Source: Gemmataceae bacterium
GTDB taxonomy: Bacteria > Planctomycetota > Planctomycetia > Gemmatales > Gemmataceae
Length of the DNA: 64,000 bases
NCBI GenBank assembly: GCA_901538445.1
Contig: LR594584.1
Location: 1,382,935-1,446,934, forward strand
Direction: 5' to 3'
Numbering within the stretch: the first letter of the stretch is position 1; every line of letters starts with the position of its first letter. Of this stretch, positions 17,501-24,764 are shown piece after piece. Under the pieces are notes generated by a model. That model saw nothing but the letters and a program-made list of their open reading frames with translations. It searched no databases and was not told the origin of the DNA. A program made the translations under genes and the position numbers.

Positions 17501-18102
17501 GCGGGGTTCGTGAACCGGCCGGCGCACGCGGGCGCGTTCCACAGGCGGTCGCCCTCGGGCGCGTCGAGCTTCTTCGGCTCCCAGAACCACAGGGTGCCGT
17601 CGGCGGTGCCGAACCCGACACGCCGGCCGTCCGGGTGGAACGCGATCGCCGTCACGGCGTCGTGGTACGCCCCCTCGCGCACCCGCGGCCAGGTGACGCC
17701 GACCGTCTCGCCGGTCTCGCGGTCGAGCACGGCGATCGAGCTGATCTTCAGCCCGTACCCGCCGACGGCGACCCGCTTCCCGTTGGCGCTGGTCGCGAGG
17801 CACTTGATGCCGCCGAGCTGGTCTCGCCACCCGCGCCACCGCAGCACCTTCGCGGCGTCCGGTGCGGTGTCGAGGCCGGTGGACGCCGAGTGCGGCCAAC
17901 TGCGGGCGACCTTGTCGTCGCCGGCGGCGAGCAGGAAGTTGCCGTCCGGCGTGAACCGCACGACGTCGGCCGTGCCGACGCGGCCCCCGGCCTCGATGAC
18001 CACCTCCGGCTCGTCGCGGGCGCGGCGGTCGAACTGCTGGGCCTCGACGGCCCCGGCGAGGAGCGCGGCGAGCGACAGACCTGTGGCGAGGCGTGCGAAC
18101 AC
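14575..18102 (-). CDS. Secreted WD40-PDZ-caspase (peptidase C14) protein
   Basis: 1175 residues. A signal peptide (1-20) is followed by a WD40-like propeller (about 30-590, for example TVAAWSLEDWKSQ), a PDZ domain (about 600-650, GSPAWEAGLTAGDRIEVLAV), a linker, then a caspase-like C14 domain (about 895-1160). The catalytic dyad is intact: His993 in FFAGHGD and Cys1063 in DACHSGG. Residues 1119-1138 contain an EF-hand-like loop, DADSDGTVSTAEL, suggesting Ca2+ control, as in metacaspases. The GTG start at 18102 is preferred because GGAGGT lies just upstream and it opens the signal peptide. The protease is predicted to cut after basic or acidic residues; which cannot be told. Confidence 0.88.
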   Translation of the reverse strand: MFARLATGLSLAALLAGAVEAQQFDRRARDEPEVVIEAGGRVGTADVVRFTPDGNFLLAAGDDKVARSWPHSASTGLDTAPDAAKVLRWRGWRDQLGGIKCLATSANGKRVAVGGYGLKISSIAVLDRETGETVGVTWPRVREGAYHDAVTAIAFHPDGRRVGFGTADGTLWFWEPKKLDAPEGDRLWNAPACAGRFTNPAPDQLNFTRNIRFPDADTMLAVSSHGQVLACDLKGKLTDDPAAAAPEGRTVFEVFAGQPERYRVHAAEWTGDGKWLVAATTGPLVLLRSADGKGTRRVELPTDHFARSFAVHPKTGRVAVGVGSALPAGEKKPRFYMEPDDQLWLYADPLAEKVAAPKKLKFAGRAEAMGFHPTLDRLAIAGGDADEVTLLDLATPEKPLSVVRGGGRRLYAVNLSESGEVIAVKTGRNPAATDPNDRGTGPWLRFNVPRFAFAPNDRGTWLGPVRTAGGWEVVPDEASRFVWHAERKKPDGTAERLRLVLDVDLDQAPTCYTFVPTAEGKPARVVVGHYYGCSLFELDPARAVKNPRTGALELQRAKLFIGHGAEVNAVAADKTGEWFVTAGADQTVAAWSLEDWKSQAALGAAFGVDGGNLVVRAVDAGSPAWEAGLTAGDRIEVLAVGGKAVFDRRPKRAEVGTAAAAAALLAEPLSGVELFFGWVTDKGERRATPTRLKQRPLWKWFPAFDERGRLTDSVLWMWHGSYYYTASAHGDRVLGWHVNAPDVAGTPEFQPLERYKHLFLRPDVITKLVATRSVAAALKEATGDNPRKRSFREVEPPPVELALQSGTVREDGVKLGVAVNPRGNDPDLLPERVELWVNDFRLRTWPGRGKEAFREDVVIPAGAFRAGDNKVTVVALNAARGRAEAGGVVRNPAKAAEPNLVGLAVGINDYAAHRTAVAGARSLGDLGKASADATGVRKALLNYRGDGKFFKNGEVAAVLEEAADRKGILAALADLKKAAVRPDDLLVVFFAGHGDLLLPGGGPPDAAPKELAARGLARDAGLFVLCCPDYAPARPGATAVSCDELFEALAGVNCRKLVLLDACHSGGAAGANVLRRLVPNGQGPTVIASCDQGELAFEDDALGHGVFTYAVLEALGPRFRTADADSDGTVSTAELYGYLAERVPALVREVRPGSAQNPICFPRPTDLPRAALLRK

Positions 18103-18456
18103 GGCAACCTCCGAACGGGGTGCGGTCACGGTGTTAGGGTATGCAGAAGTGCGTGTCCGAACGGACGCGGGAAGAAAGGTGACTTTCGCGGCGGGCGAGT
18201 CGCCGGCGACCGGGCCAACCCTGAGCGGCAGCAGGATGGGCGGACCCGGTTCTCGCCCTCTCCCGTTGCGGGAGAGGGTGGCCGCGCTTCGCGGCCGGGT
18301 GAGGGGTACCGCCTCCACACCTCGGCAGGTTGCACCCCTCACCCGCCGCTCGCGGACTCGCGGCACCCTCTCCCGCAAGGGGAGAGGGAACCAACACAGA
18401 GTTACCCGCCCAACCCCGCGGGCGGGTCCGCGGGCGTTCCTCGGGTCTGCCCGGCG
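18103..18456. other. 354-base intergenic region with a composite repeat
   Basis: No gene is supported here. The first ~150 bases (18103-18255) should hold the promoter of the caspase gene, which reads leftwards. The rest is mostly the composite repeat at 18256-18388, then about 70 bases before the hydrolase stop. Open frames crossing it are high-GC artefacts. Confidence 0.7.
18256..18388. repeat. Composite palindromic repeat, copy 1 of 4
   Basis: Two outer hairpins of the form CCCTCTCCCG...CGGGAGAGGG flank an inner pair CCGGGTGAGGGG ... CCCCTCACCC, with GC hairpins such as CCGCGCTTCGCGG between. Related copies lie at 33950-34083, 52432-52528 and 61707-61846. This copy separates the caspase and hydrolase genes. 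Confidence 0.9.
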
Positions 18457-19305
18457 CTACTTCGCCCCGAGCATGAGCGGGAACAGGTAGGTGCGGATGA
18501 ACTCGGGCGAGTTGACCCCGTGGTGCCCGCCGGTGTGCCCGGTCCGGGCCATCTCCTCGGTCCAGAAGTGCTGGCGGAACCGGGTGGCCTCGACGTCCCC
18601 GAGCGCCTTGTCGCCCCGGGGCTGGAACCCCCACCGGCCGGCGGCCGCGGCGAACCGGTTCTTGTCGGTGGTGCCCACGACTCGGACCACGAACCCGAGC
18701 GCGACCCAGTCCTTCTTGCTGCAGAACACGTCCACGCCCTCGCGGGCCGACCACACCGTGGGCCGCACGTCGTACCCGGTCGAGACGCTCGGGGCGAGGA
18801 GCAGCACGCGGTCCACGGCGTCCATCGGGAGCACGTCCCCGGCCGCGAGGATCACCCCGCACCCGGCGCTGTGCCCGGCGACCACGACGCGGCGGCCGGG
18901 CTCGCGGGCCCTGCGCTCCTGGATCGCGGCGGCGAGCCGGCACCCCTGCTCGCGGGTGTGCTCGGTGTCGGTCTGGTCGGCGAGCAGCTTGCGGTACCCG
19001 TGCGACCACTGGAAGGGGGCCAGCTCGACCGGGTAGTCGGACCGGGCCATCGCCGCGATCATCGCGCTGGAGCACCCCTTCAGGTCGCCGGCCCCGTCGA
19101 GCACCCACACGAGCGGCCGGGCGTCCACCTTTTCGGGCTGCTCGGAGTGCGCGGTCCAGCTCGCGCAGTACGTCCGGTGCTCGACCGGGGCGGCCGCCTG
19201 CGGGGCCTGACCCCGGGCCGCGCCCCGGGAGCGGAACGGCCCGGCCCCGGCGGCCGTGGCCCCGAGCCCCGCGACGATCAAGGTTGCCCAGAGGATCCGC
19301 TTCAT
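18457..19305 (-). CDS. Secreted alpha/beta-hydrolase-like protein
   Basis: 282 residues with an N-terminal signal peptide (1-20). The nucleophile elbow GHSAG (144-148, Ser146) sits in RRVVVAGHSAGCGVILAAG, typical of alpha/beta hydrolases and lipases. A late GHHGVNSPEF near the C-terminus is the likely catalytic histidine region. LVWVLDGAGDLKGCSSAM (65-82) resembles a nucleotide- or lipid-hydrolase front strand. Substrate unknown; an esterase acting in the periplasm or outside is likely. The ATG at 19305 is the first codon giving a signal peptide. It is followed by the repeat at 18256-18388 and has its own promoter region shared with the divergent DUF1571 gene. Confidence 0.72.
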   Translation of the reverse strand: MKRILWATLIVAGLGATAAGAGPFRSRGAARGQAPQAAAPVEHRTYCASWTAHSEQPEKVDARPLVWVLDGAGDLKGCSSAMIAAMARSDYPVELAPFQWSHGYRKLLADQTDTEHTREQGCRLAAAIQERRAREPGRRVVVAGHSAGCGVILAAGDVLPMDAVDRVLLLAPSVSTGYDVRPTVWSAREGVDVFCSKKDWVALGFVVRVVGTTDKNRFAAAAGRWGFQPRGDKALGDVEATRFRQHFWTEEMARTGHTGGHHGVNSPEFIRTYLFPLMLGAK

Positions 19306-19479
19306 GACGGCATCACCCGGAAGGATACGCCCACCGCACAGAAACCCGGCAATAGTATCGGCCCCCCGGAAGTTCAATTGCAGTTCCCGGGCGCTCCGCG
19401 TCGAAGACGGTACTTGGGCAAGCCCGACCCGTTCGACCAACCCGCGCCGCCGCCACAACTCTTACACGGGGACCGACCG

Positions 19480-20514
19480 ATGCCGAGCCTGGGACGCCTG
19501 GTGACGGCGTTGTTTGCGCGGGGCCGCGGGCCTAAACTGTCGGAATCGCCCCGCTCCCGAGGGCAACGCATGGCCCGCACCGTTGTCGGCGCGATCGCGC
19601 TCGCCACCCTCGTCCTCCTGGGCGTGGGGGTGTACGGCCGGTTCTTCGCCGCCCCGCCGCCGCCGCCCGCCGGCCCCGAGTTCACCGACACCGCGTCGGC
19701 CCCGCTCCCGACCGCCGACGAGTTCGAGCGGCTCGCGAAGACCGACCCGGTCGCCATGTACGAGAAGTGCCTGGCGCACTACCAGCGGACCGCGAAGGGG
19801 CTGTCGGCCACGCTCGTGAAGCGCGAGCGGGTGAACGGCGAGCCGCTCCCGGCCCAGGACGAGGTGATCCTGCTCGCGGTCCGGGGCGACGTGCCGGACC
19901 CCGCGACCGGAACGCACGAGATCGAGGTCGCGATGCACTGGGTGTCGGGCGCAAAGAGAGTCGGTCTGGGCGAGGTCGTTGCGACCCTCTTCAGCGAGAA
20001 GCCGGGGGCAGAGGGCACCGGCGGTGAGGTCGTGACGTACCGGCCCCGAGCACTGAAGCCGACGCACTCCGTCGCGCTGGCCGGCTCGTCTGCGAAGGGC
20101 CAGTCGCGGTACAGCATCCGCGACGCCGGCATCTACCGCGGCATGCTCCGCACCTACGACGCCTGGAAGCAGCGGCGGGCGGCCGGCACGCTCAAGACCG
20201 AGTACGTCGAGAAGCGAGCGGTCGCGGAGGTCGGCGGCCGCGTGTGCCACGTCATCGACCGCACCGCGGCGGCCCCCGAGGCCGACCCGTTCGAGCTGGG
20301 CGGCGCGCCGGTCACCGACCCGGCCGTCATCGCCCGCGACGGGTTCACGCGGGTGCGGGTGATGATCGACGCCGAGACGTGGATGCAGGTCGGCAGCGAG
20401 CTGTACCGCCCGGACGGAACCCTCCTCGCCTCATACTACTTCCGCAACGTGGACACGAACCCGACGTTCGCCCCCGACACGTTCACCGTCGCCGGGCTCA
20501 AGGCCGGGAAGTGA
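19480..20514 (+). CDS. DUF1571 protein, membrane-anchored
   Basis: 344 residues. A basic N-terminus leads into one membrane anchor (about residues 31-52) and a proline-rich spacer, then a soluble domain from about 75. The domain shows the DUF1571 pattern PVAMYEKCLAHYQRTAKGLSATLVKRERVNG, and ends with SYYFRNVDTNPTFAPDTFTV. The family is typical of planctomycetes and is related to outer-membrane lipoprotein-sorting-like beta proteins; no function is proven. An alternative start is the ATG at 19570, which would place the membrane anchor at the N-terminus. 19480 is used because its frame is open and a GGGGA lies upstream. It is divergent from the hydrolase gene. Confidence 0.72.
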   Translation: MPSLGRLVTALFARGRGPKLSESPRSRGQRMARTVVGAIALATLVLLGVGVYGRFFAAPPPPPAGPEFTDTASAPLPTADEFERLAKTDPVAMYEKCLAHYQRTAKGLSATLVKRERVNGEPLPAQDEVILLAVRGDVPDPATGTHEIEVAMHWVSGAKRVGLGEVVATLFSEKPGAEGTGGEVVTYRPRALKPTHSVALAGSSAKGQSRYSIRDAGIYRGMLRTYDAWKQRRAAGTLKTEYVEKRAVAEVGGRVCHVIDRTAAAPEADPFELGGAPVTDPAVIARDGFTRVRVMIDAETWMQVGSELYRPDGTLLASYYFRNVDTNPTFAPDTFTVAGLKAGK

Positions 20515-20671
20515 CCACCTCGGGCGAGCGCCGCGCCGACGCAGTGCGTCGGGAGCCCCCCGCGCTCGTGGCACATCTCGATTGACAGACTGGCGTTGCG
20601 ACCGTATCACCAAGGTCAGGTTCACCGCCTCGCTCGCTTCGGAGGTGTCATCAGCCGCGTGAGGGTCCGCC

Positions 20672-22021
20672 GTGGAACCGTCCATCTTCCTCGACTTCCA
20701 CCTGCCGAACGCGGCCACGTGGCTGTACTTCTCGCTCATCCTGACGCTGACGCTGTTCTTCCAGTTCGCCCGCCCGTTCTGCGTCCGCAACCTGGACCTG
20801 CTCACCCTGTTCCTGCTCAGCCCCGGGTTCCTCCTGCTCCAGGAGGCGCACCACCTCATCACGGTGGGCCGGACCGAGCGCGGCGAGCGGGAACTGATTC
20901 TCGGCTACAGTTGGCTCCTGGCCGGCTCGGCGTACTGGTTCGTGCGGGCGGTGGTCGACGTTGGGCTGGTCCGGCGGCCGAGCGTGAGCCCGAACCTGAC
21001 GACCGCGGGCCTCGCGTGCCTCGGGGTCGCGATGTTCGTGGGGCAGGCGTCGGTCGCGCTGCGGCGGACCGCGGACCCGTCGGAGTCGGTCCAGGTCGGG
21101 CGGCGGCCGGCCCCGATCGAACAGGTGCGGGGCCAGGCGACGGCGGTGGTGCGGCAGGCCCCGACCGAGGCGATCCAGAGCGCCTCCCCGGACGACCTGC
21201 GGTTCTGGGTCGAGCGGACCCTGTGCATGACGTGCCACGCGGCGGTCGTGGTGGCGCTGCTGCTGATCGGCGTCCAGCACTTCCAGGACCGGGCCGCGGG
21301 CATCGGGATGGCCACGCTCTACCTGCTGGTGCCGTACACGGCGTTCGACATCGGCCGGCAGTTGCACCACGTCTGGCCGACGGCGTTCCTGGTGTGGGCG
21401 GTGTACTGCTACCGGCGGCCGGTGCTGTCCGGGTGGTTGCTCGGGCTGGCGGCCGGCACGGCGCTGTTCCCGGCGCTGCTATTCCCGCTGTGGCTCGGGT
21501 TCTACGCCCGCCGCGGGGCCGGGCGGTTCGCCCGGTCGTTCCTCGGGGCCGTCGCGGTCAGCGTCGGGATCACCGGGCTGGTGACGACCGGGTGGAGCGG
21601 GGACGCGACGTTCGGGATCGCGACGACCCTGAGCCTGCCCGACTGGCAGCCGTGGAAGGAGCCGACCGCCGAGAGCATCTGGACCGGGGCGCACTGGGCG
21701 TACCGGCTCCCGCTGTTCGTGCTGTACGTCGCGTTCCTCGTGGGCGTGTCGGTGTGGCCGAGCCCGAAGAACCTGTCGCACCTGATCTCGCTGTCGGCGG
21801 CGCTGCTCATCGGGGTCCAGTTCTGGCACGCGGACCGGGGCGGGGTGTACGTCCTGTGGTACCTGCCGCTGCTGGTGATGCTGGTGTTCCGGCCGAACCT
21901 GTCGGCCGCGGAGCCGCCGAACTGGGAGCCGTCGGCCGGGCTGGTGTCGCGGCTCGCGGGGGCCGCGTGGCGGCGGGTCCGCCCGGCGCGGCCCGAGCCC
22001 CCGAACCAACTCGCGGTGTGA
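20672..22021 (+). CDS. Polytopic inner-membrane protein of unknown function
   Basis: 449 residues with roughly ten predicted membrane spans. The first is preceded by an N-terminal FLDFHLPNAATWLYFSLILT; the others include LLTLFLLSPGFLLLQEAHHL and WYLPLLVMLVFRPNL. A soluble loop of about 70 residues (140-200) separates two membrane blocks. The general look, with repeated aromatic spans and periplasmic loops, resembles GT-C glycosyltransferase-like membrane proteins, but no signature was recognised, so the role stays open. The GTG at 20672 has GAGGG 6 bases upstream. It lies 157 bases after the DUF1571 gene; no promoter was identified. Confidence 0.7.
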   Translation: MEPSIFLDFHLPNAATWLYFSLILTLTLFFQFARPFCVRNLDLLTLFLLSPGFLLLQEAHHLITVGRTERGERELILGYSWLLAGSAYWFVRAVVDVGLVRRPSVSPNLTTAGLACLGVAMFVGQASVALRRTADPSESVQVGRRPAPIEQVRGQATAVVRQAPTEAIQSASPDDLRFWVERTLCMTCHAAVVVALLLIGVQHFQDRAAGIGMATLYLLVPYTAFDIGRQLHHVWPTAFLVWAVYCYRRPVLSGWLLGLAAGTALFPALLFPLWLGFYARRGAGRFARSFLGAVAVSVGITGLVTTGWSGDATFGIATTLSLPDWQPWKEPTAESIWTGAHWAYRLPLFVLYVAFLVGVSVWPSPKNLSHLISLSAALLIGVQFWHADRGGVYVLWYLPLLVMLVFRPNLSAAEPPNWEPSAGLVSRLAGAAWRRVRPARPEPPNQLAV

Positions 22022-22118
22022 GCGGAACCGCCCCTCCACGACCCGCGGGTTTCCACTATACTGCCAGTCTGCAACCGGCCGGGGCCGGACTCCGCACACC
22101 GAACCGAAGGGGCGTCAC

Positions 22119-22289
22119 ATGGCCAAGGGGAAGGAAGCTCGCAGCACCATCAAGCTGAAGAGCGAGGCGAGCGACCACTGCTACTTCACGCAGAAGAACC
22201 GCAACAACAGCAAGGAGCGGATCCAGCTCCGCAAGTTCGACCCGATCGTGCGGAAGCACGTCATGTACAAGGAAGCCAGCAAGGTCTGA
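22119..22289 (+). CDS. rpmG: 50S ribosomal protein L33
   Basis: 56-residue basic protein that fits the L33 family: MAKGKEARSTIKLKSE, a central CYFTQKNRNNSKERI, then the conserved LRKFDPIVRKHVMYKEAS end. Only one cysteine (C21) is present, so this is the zinc-free type of L33. The ATG at 22119 has AAGGGG 6 bases upstream. It stands alone, with a strong hairpin after the stop, so it is probably transcribed as a short unit; other ribosomal genes are not in the window. Confidence 0.95.
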   Translation: MAKGKEARSTIKLKSEASDHCYFTQKNRNNSKERIQLRKFDPIVRKHVMYKEASKV

Positions 22290-22315
22290 GGCGGGTCTAC
22301 CCGTCCCGGCACGGC

Positions 22316-22335
22316 AGAGGGGCTTCGGCCCCTCT
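22316..22335 (+). terminator. UUCG-loop hairpin after rpmG
   Basis: AGAGGGGC-TTCG-GCCCCTCT is an 8-bp GC-rich stem with a stable UUCG tetraloop 27 bases after the rpmG stop. Only short T tracts follow, so an intrinsic terminator is likely but the T-run is weak. Confidence 0.65.
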
Positions 22336-22402
22336 ATCGCTTTGTGCCCGCGAGTGTTACACTTGGGCACTCATTTCTCCTGAGGCGTGCCGAGGGGCGG
22401 TT

Positions 22403-23992
22403 ATGTCGTCCGACAGGGTGTTGGTGGTCATCGGCCGGACCCGCCACAAGATGGTCGCCGCCGAGATCGACGAGGCGGCCCGCCGCGGCACCAACTTCAT
22501 CGAGCTGCGGCTCGACTACCTCGCCAAGGCCATCGACTTCAAGCGGTTCACGCCCCACAAGAAGTGCCCGTGGGTCGCCACCCTCCGCCGGCCCAGCGAC
22601 GGCGGCCGGTTCCCCGGCACCGAGCCCGAGCGGCTCACGATCCTCCGCCAGGCCATCGTCTCCGGCGCGTTCGAGTGGGTCGACCTCGAGCACGACGTCG
22701 CCGCGACCGTCCCGCGGTTCGGCAAGGTCAAGCGGATCGTCAGCTACCACAACCTGAGCGAGACCCCGCAGGACCTCGACGACGTCTACGCCGCGATGCT
22801 CAAGCAGGACGCGGACGTGTACAAGATCGCGGTCCTGGCCCAGACCCCCGAGGACGTGGCCCGGGTGATCCGGCTCCAGAAGGCGGCCCCGAAGCCGACC
22901 GTCGCGTTCTGCATGGGCGACATCGGCCAGTGCTCGCGGTTCCTCGCCCTGAAGTACGGCGCGCCGTGGATCTACGCGGCGTTCAACAAGGAGCGCGGGA
23001 TCGCCCCGGGCCTGCCCGCGGTCGACGAGTTCCGCACCACGTACCCGGTCCGGTCCATCAACGCGGACACCGAGATCTACGGCGTGTGCGGCGACCCGGT
23101 CGGGCACAGCCTCAGCCCGCTGCTGCACAACCAGGTGTACCGCCGCGCCCGCATCAACGCCCTGTACCTGCCGTTCCGCGTGCCCCGCGGGATGCTCCAG
23201 CAGACCCTCGACGAGTACGCCGACGTCCCGGTGAACGGGTACAGCGTGACCGTTCCGCACAAGGAGGCGGCCGCGGCCCTGGCGGTCGAGCGGGAGGAAA
23301 CGGTGGACATCGTGGGGGCGGCCAACACGCTGCTCCGCCGGCCCGACGGCAAGTTCGCCGCGTTCAACTCGGACTACCCGGCGATCATCGAGACGGTGAA
23401 GGCCCACCTCCGGGAGCGGGCGCTCGGCGGCCCGCCGGTCCACCTGAACCAACTGGCGGTCCTGATCCTCGGGTCGGGCGGCGCGGCCCGCGCCGTGGCG
23501 TTCGGGCTCCACGCCGAGGGGGCGCAGATCACCATCGCCGGGCGGACCTACGAGCGGTCCCAGAAGCTCGCCGAGGAGGTGAAGTGCAAGGCCGTGGACT
23601 GGCACGCCCGGCACGCCGTCCCGTTCGACATCCTGGTCAACTGCACCCCGGTCGGGATGCACCCGAACGTGGACGAGGCCCCGTGCCACTTCAGCATCCT
23701 GAAGCCCGGCCTGACCGTGTTCGACACCATCTACACGCCGGAGACGACGCTGCTGATCCGCGAGTCCCGGCTCCGCGGGTGCCACACCATCACCGGCGTG
23801 GACATGTTCGTCCGCCAGGCCGCGCGGCAGATCCAACTGTTCACCGGCCACATCGCGGACCTCGACCTGATGCGGCAGATCGTCCGCAAGGCGCTGTCCC
23901 CGCTCACGAAGGCGTTCAAGGACGAGGACGAGAACGACGCCGGGGGCCAGAACGGGGACGCGGACCAACCCCAAGGCACCGACGACGAGTAG
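22403..23992 (+). CDS. aroDE: Bifunctional 3-dehydroquinate dehydratase / shikimate dehydrogenase
   Basis: 529 residues covering steps 3 and 4 of the shikimate pathway in one chain. Residues about 5-220 are a type I dehydroquinase with catalytic His116 and Schiff-base Lys141 (VYKIAV). Residues about 225-505 are shikimate dehydrogenase: substrate motif DPVGHSLSP (231-239), catalytic Lys287 in SVTVPHKEA, and NADP loop GSGGAAR (357-363). The last 25 residues are acidic and low-complexity. The ATG at 22403 has GAGGGG 5 bases upstream. Such AroDE fusions are known in plants, chlamydiae and planctomycetes. The next shikimate gene, aroK, follows after a repeat-filled 196-base gap. Confidence 0.95.
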   Translation: MSSDRVLVVIGRTRHKMVAAEIDEAARRGTNFIELRLDYLAKAIDFKRFTPHKKCPWVATLRRPSDGGRFPGTEPERLTILRQAIVSGAFEWVDLEHDVAATVPRFGKVKRIVSYHNLSETPQDLDDVYAAMLKQDADVYKIAVLAQTPEDVARVIRLQKAAPKPTVAFCMGDIGQCSRFLALKYGAPWIYAAFNKERGIAPGLPAVDEFRTTYPVRSINADTEIYGVCGDPVGHSLSPLLHNQVYRRARINALYLPFRVPRGMLQQTLDEYADVPVNGYSVTVPHKEAAAALAVEREETVDIVGAANTLLRRPDGKFAAFNSDYPAIIETVKAHLRERALGGPPVHLNQLAVLILGSGGAARAVAFGLHAEGAQITIAGRTYERSQKLAEEVKCKAVDWHARHAVPFDILVNCTPVGMHPNVDEAPCHFSILKPGLTVFDTIYTPETTLLIRESRLRGCHTITGVDMFVRQAARQIQLFTGHIADLDLMRQIVRKALSPLTKAFKDEDENDAGGQNGDADQPQGTDDE

Positions 23993-24050
23993 TCCGCCCG
24001 CGGAGTTATGCCGCGCGATTCGAGTGCGATGTCGGTGATTGTTGAACCTC

Positions 24051-24181
24051 AGCCTGAAAGGCTTAGACAACCCCAGCCCAGGCCAGCGGCCTGGGAAGCG
24101 TGGGCGAACCCAGACACGTTGACGCTCACACCCGGGGCGTTGCCCCGGGCTGAGATTGTCCCAGCCCGTCGGGCTGAAGAC
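24051..24181. repeat. Dispersed composite repeat upstream of aroK
   Basis: The right part (24127-24181) matches 55 bases of the element at 13276-13391 with three mismatches (ACACCCGGGGCG, then AGATTGTCCCAGCCC). The left part carries hairpins AGCCTGAAAGGCT and CCCAGGCC-AGC-GGCCTGGG (24077-24095). The element ends 8 bases before the aroK start, so it supplies the whole upstream region of that gene. Confidence 0.85.
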
Positions 24182-24188
24182 GAAACGC

Positions 24189-24764
24189 ATGACTCCCCAG
24201 CGCATCATCCTGATCGGCTACCGCGGTTCGGGCAAGACGACCGTCGGCCGCGTCCTCGCCCGCGAACTCGGGTGGGAGTTCGCCGACGCCGACGAGCACC
24301 TCGAAGCCGCCGCCGGGAAGTCGATCGCCGCGATCTTCGCCGCCGAGGGCGAGCCCGGGTTCCGGGACCGCGAGAGCGCCACGCTCGCCGACCTGTGCCG
24401 CCGCGACCGGCTCGTGATCGCCACCGGCGGCGGGGCCGTGCTGCGGCCGGCGAACCGCGAGTTGCTCCGCGACGCGGGGTTCGTCGCGTGGCTCGTCACC
24501 GACCCCGAGACGAGTTGGGCCCGGCTCAGCGGCGACCCGACGACCGCGGACCGCCGCCCGAACCTGACCCCCGCCGGCGGGTTCGCCGAGGTGAAAGCGC
24601 TGGTCGCGGCCCGCACCCCGCTGTACCGCGAACTGGCGCACTTCAGCACCGCCACCGACGCGCAGTCGCCGGACGCGGTCGCGAACGCTATCCTCACAGC
24701 ATGCAAGGCTGGAACATCGCAATCATCGCGTTCTGGTGCGGCTGGGTCTTCCTCCTCGGGCTGA
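24189..24764 (+). CDS. aroK: Shikimate kinase
   Basis: 191 residues; phosphorylates shikimate with ATP, the step after AroDE. Walker A GYRGSGKT is at residues 10-17, the shikimate-binding acidic region FADADEHLE follows, then GFRDRES and the glycine loop TGGGAVL. P-loop kinase core ends near residue 170, and the last ~20 residues ([19 protein letters not shown]) read out of the gene into the next one's start. The ATG at 24189 is preferred because upstream codons lie in repeat DNA. The 3' end overlaps pilD by 64 bases. No strong ribosome site is seen; the repeat at 24051-24181 may affect its expression. Confidence 0.92.
   Translation: MTPQRIILIGYRGSGKTTVGRVLARELGWEFADADEHLEAAAGKSIAAIFAAEGEPGFRDRESATLADLCRRDRLVIATGGGAVLRPANRELLRDAGFVAWLVTDPETSWARLSGDPTTADRRPNLTPAGGFAEVKALVAARTPLYRELAHFSTATDAQSPDAVANAILTACKAGTSQSSRSGAAGSSSSG

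Noticed and set aside
13403..17899. A single 1498-codon minus-strand gene joining VWA with upstream sequence
   Set aside because: The upstream part is in a different frame from the clear caspase gene; the VWA gene starts at 14335.
13403..18102. A caspase-VWA-Uma2 defence island
   Set aside because: Gaps are large, the caspase and cytochrome proteins carry export signals, and no nucleic-acid sensing or mobile genes accompany them; context alone is not enough.
14461..20514. A 2017-codon open frame on the plus strand
   Set aside because: It is antisense to the caspase and hydrolase genes, has no recognisable domain until the real DUF1571 gene at its end, and results from high GC.
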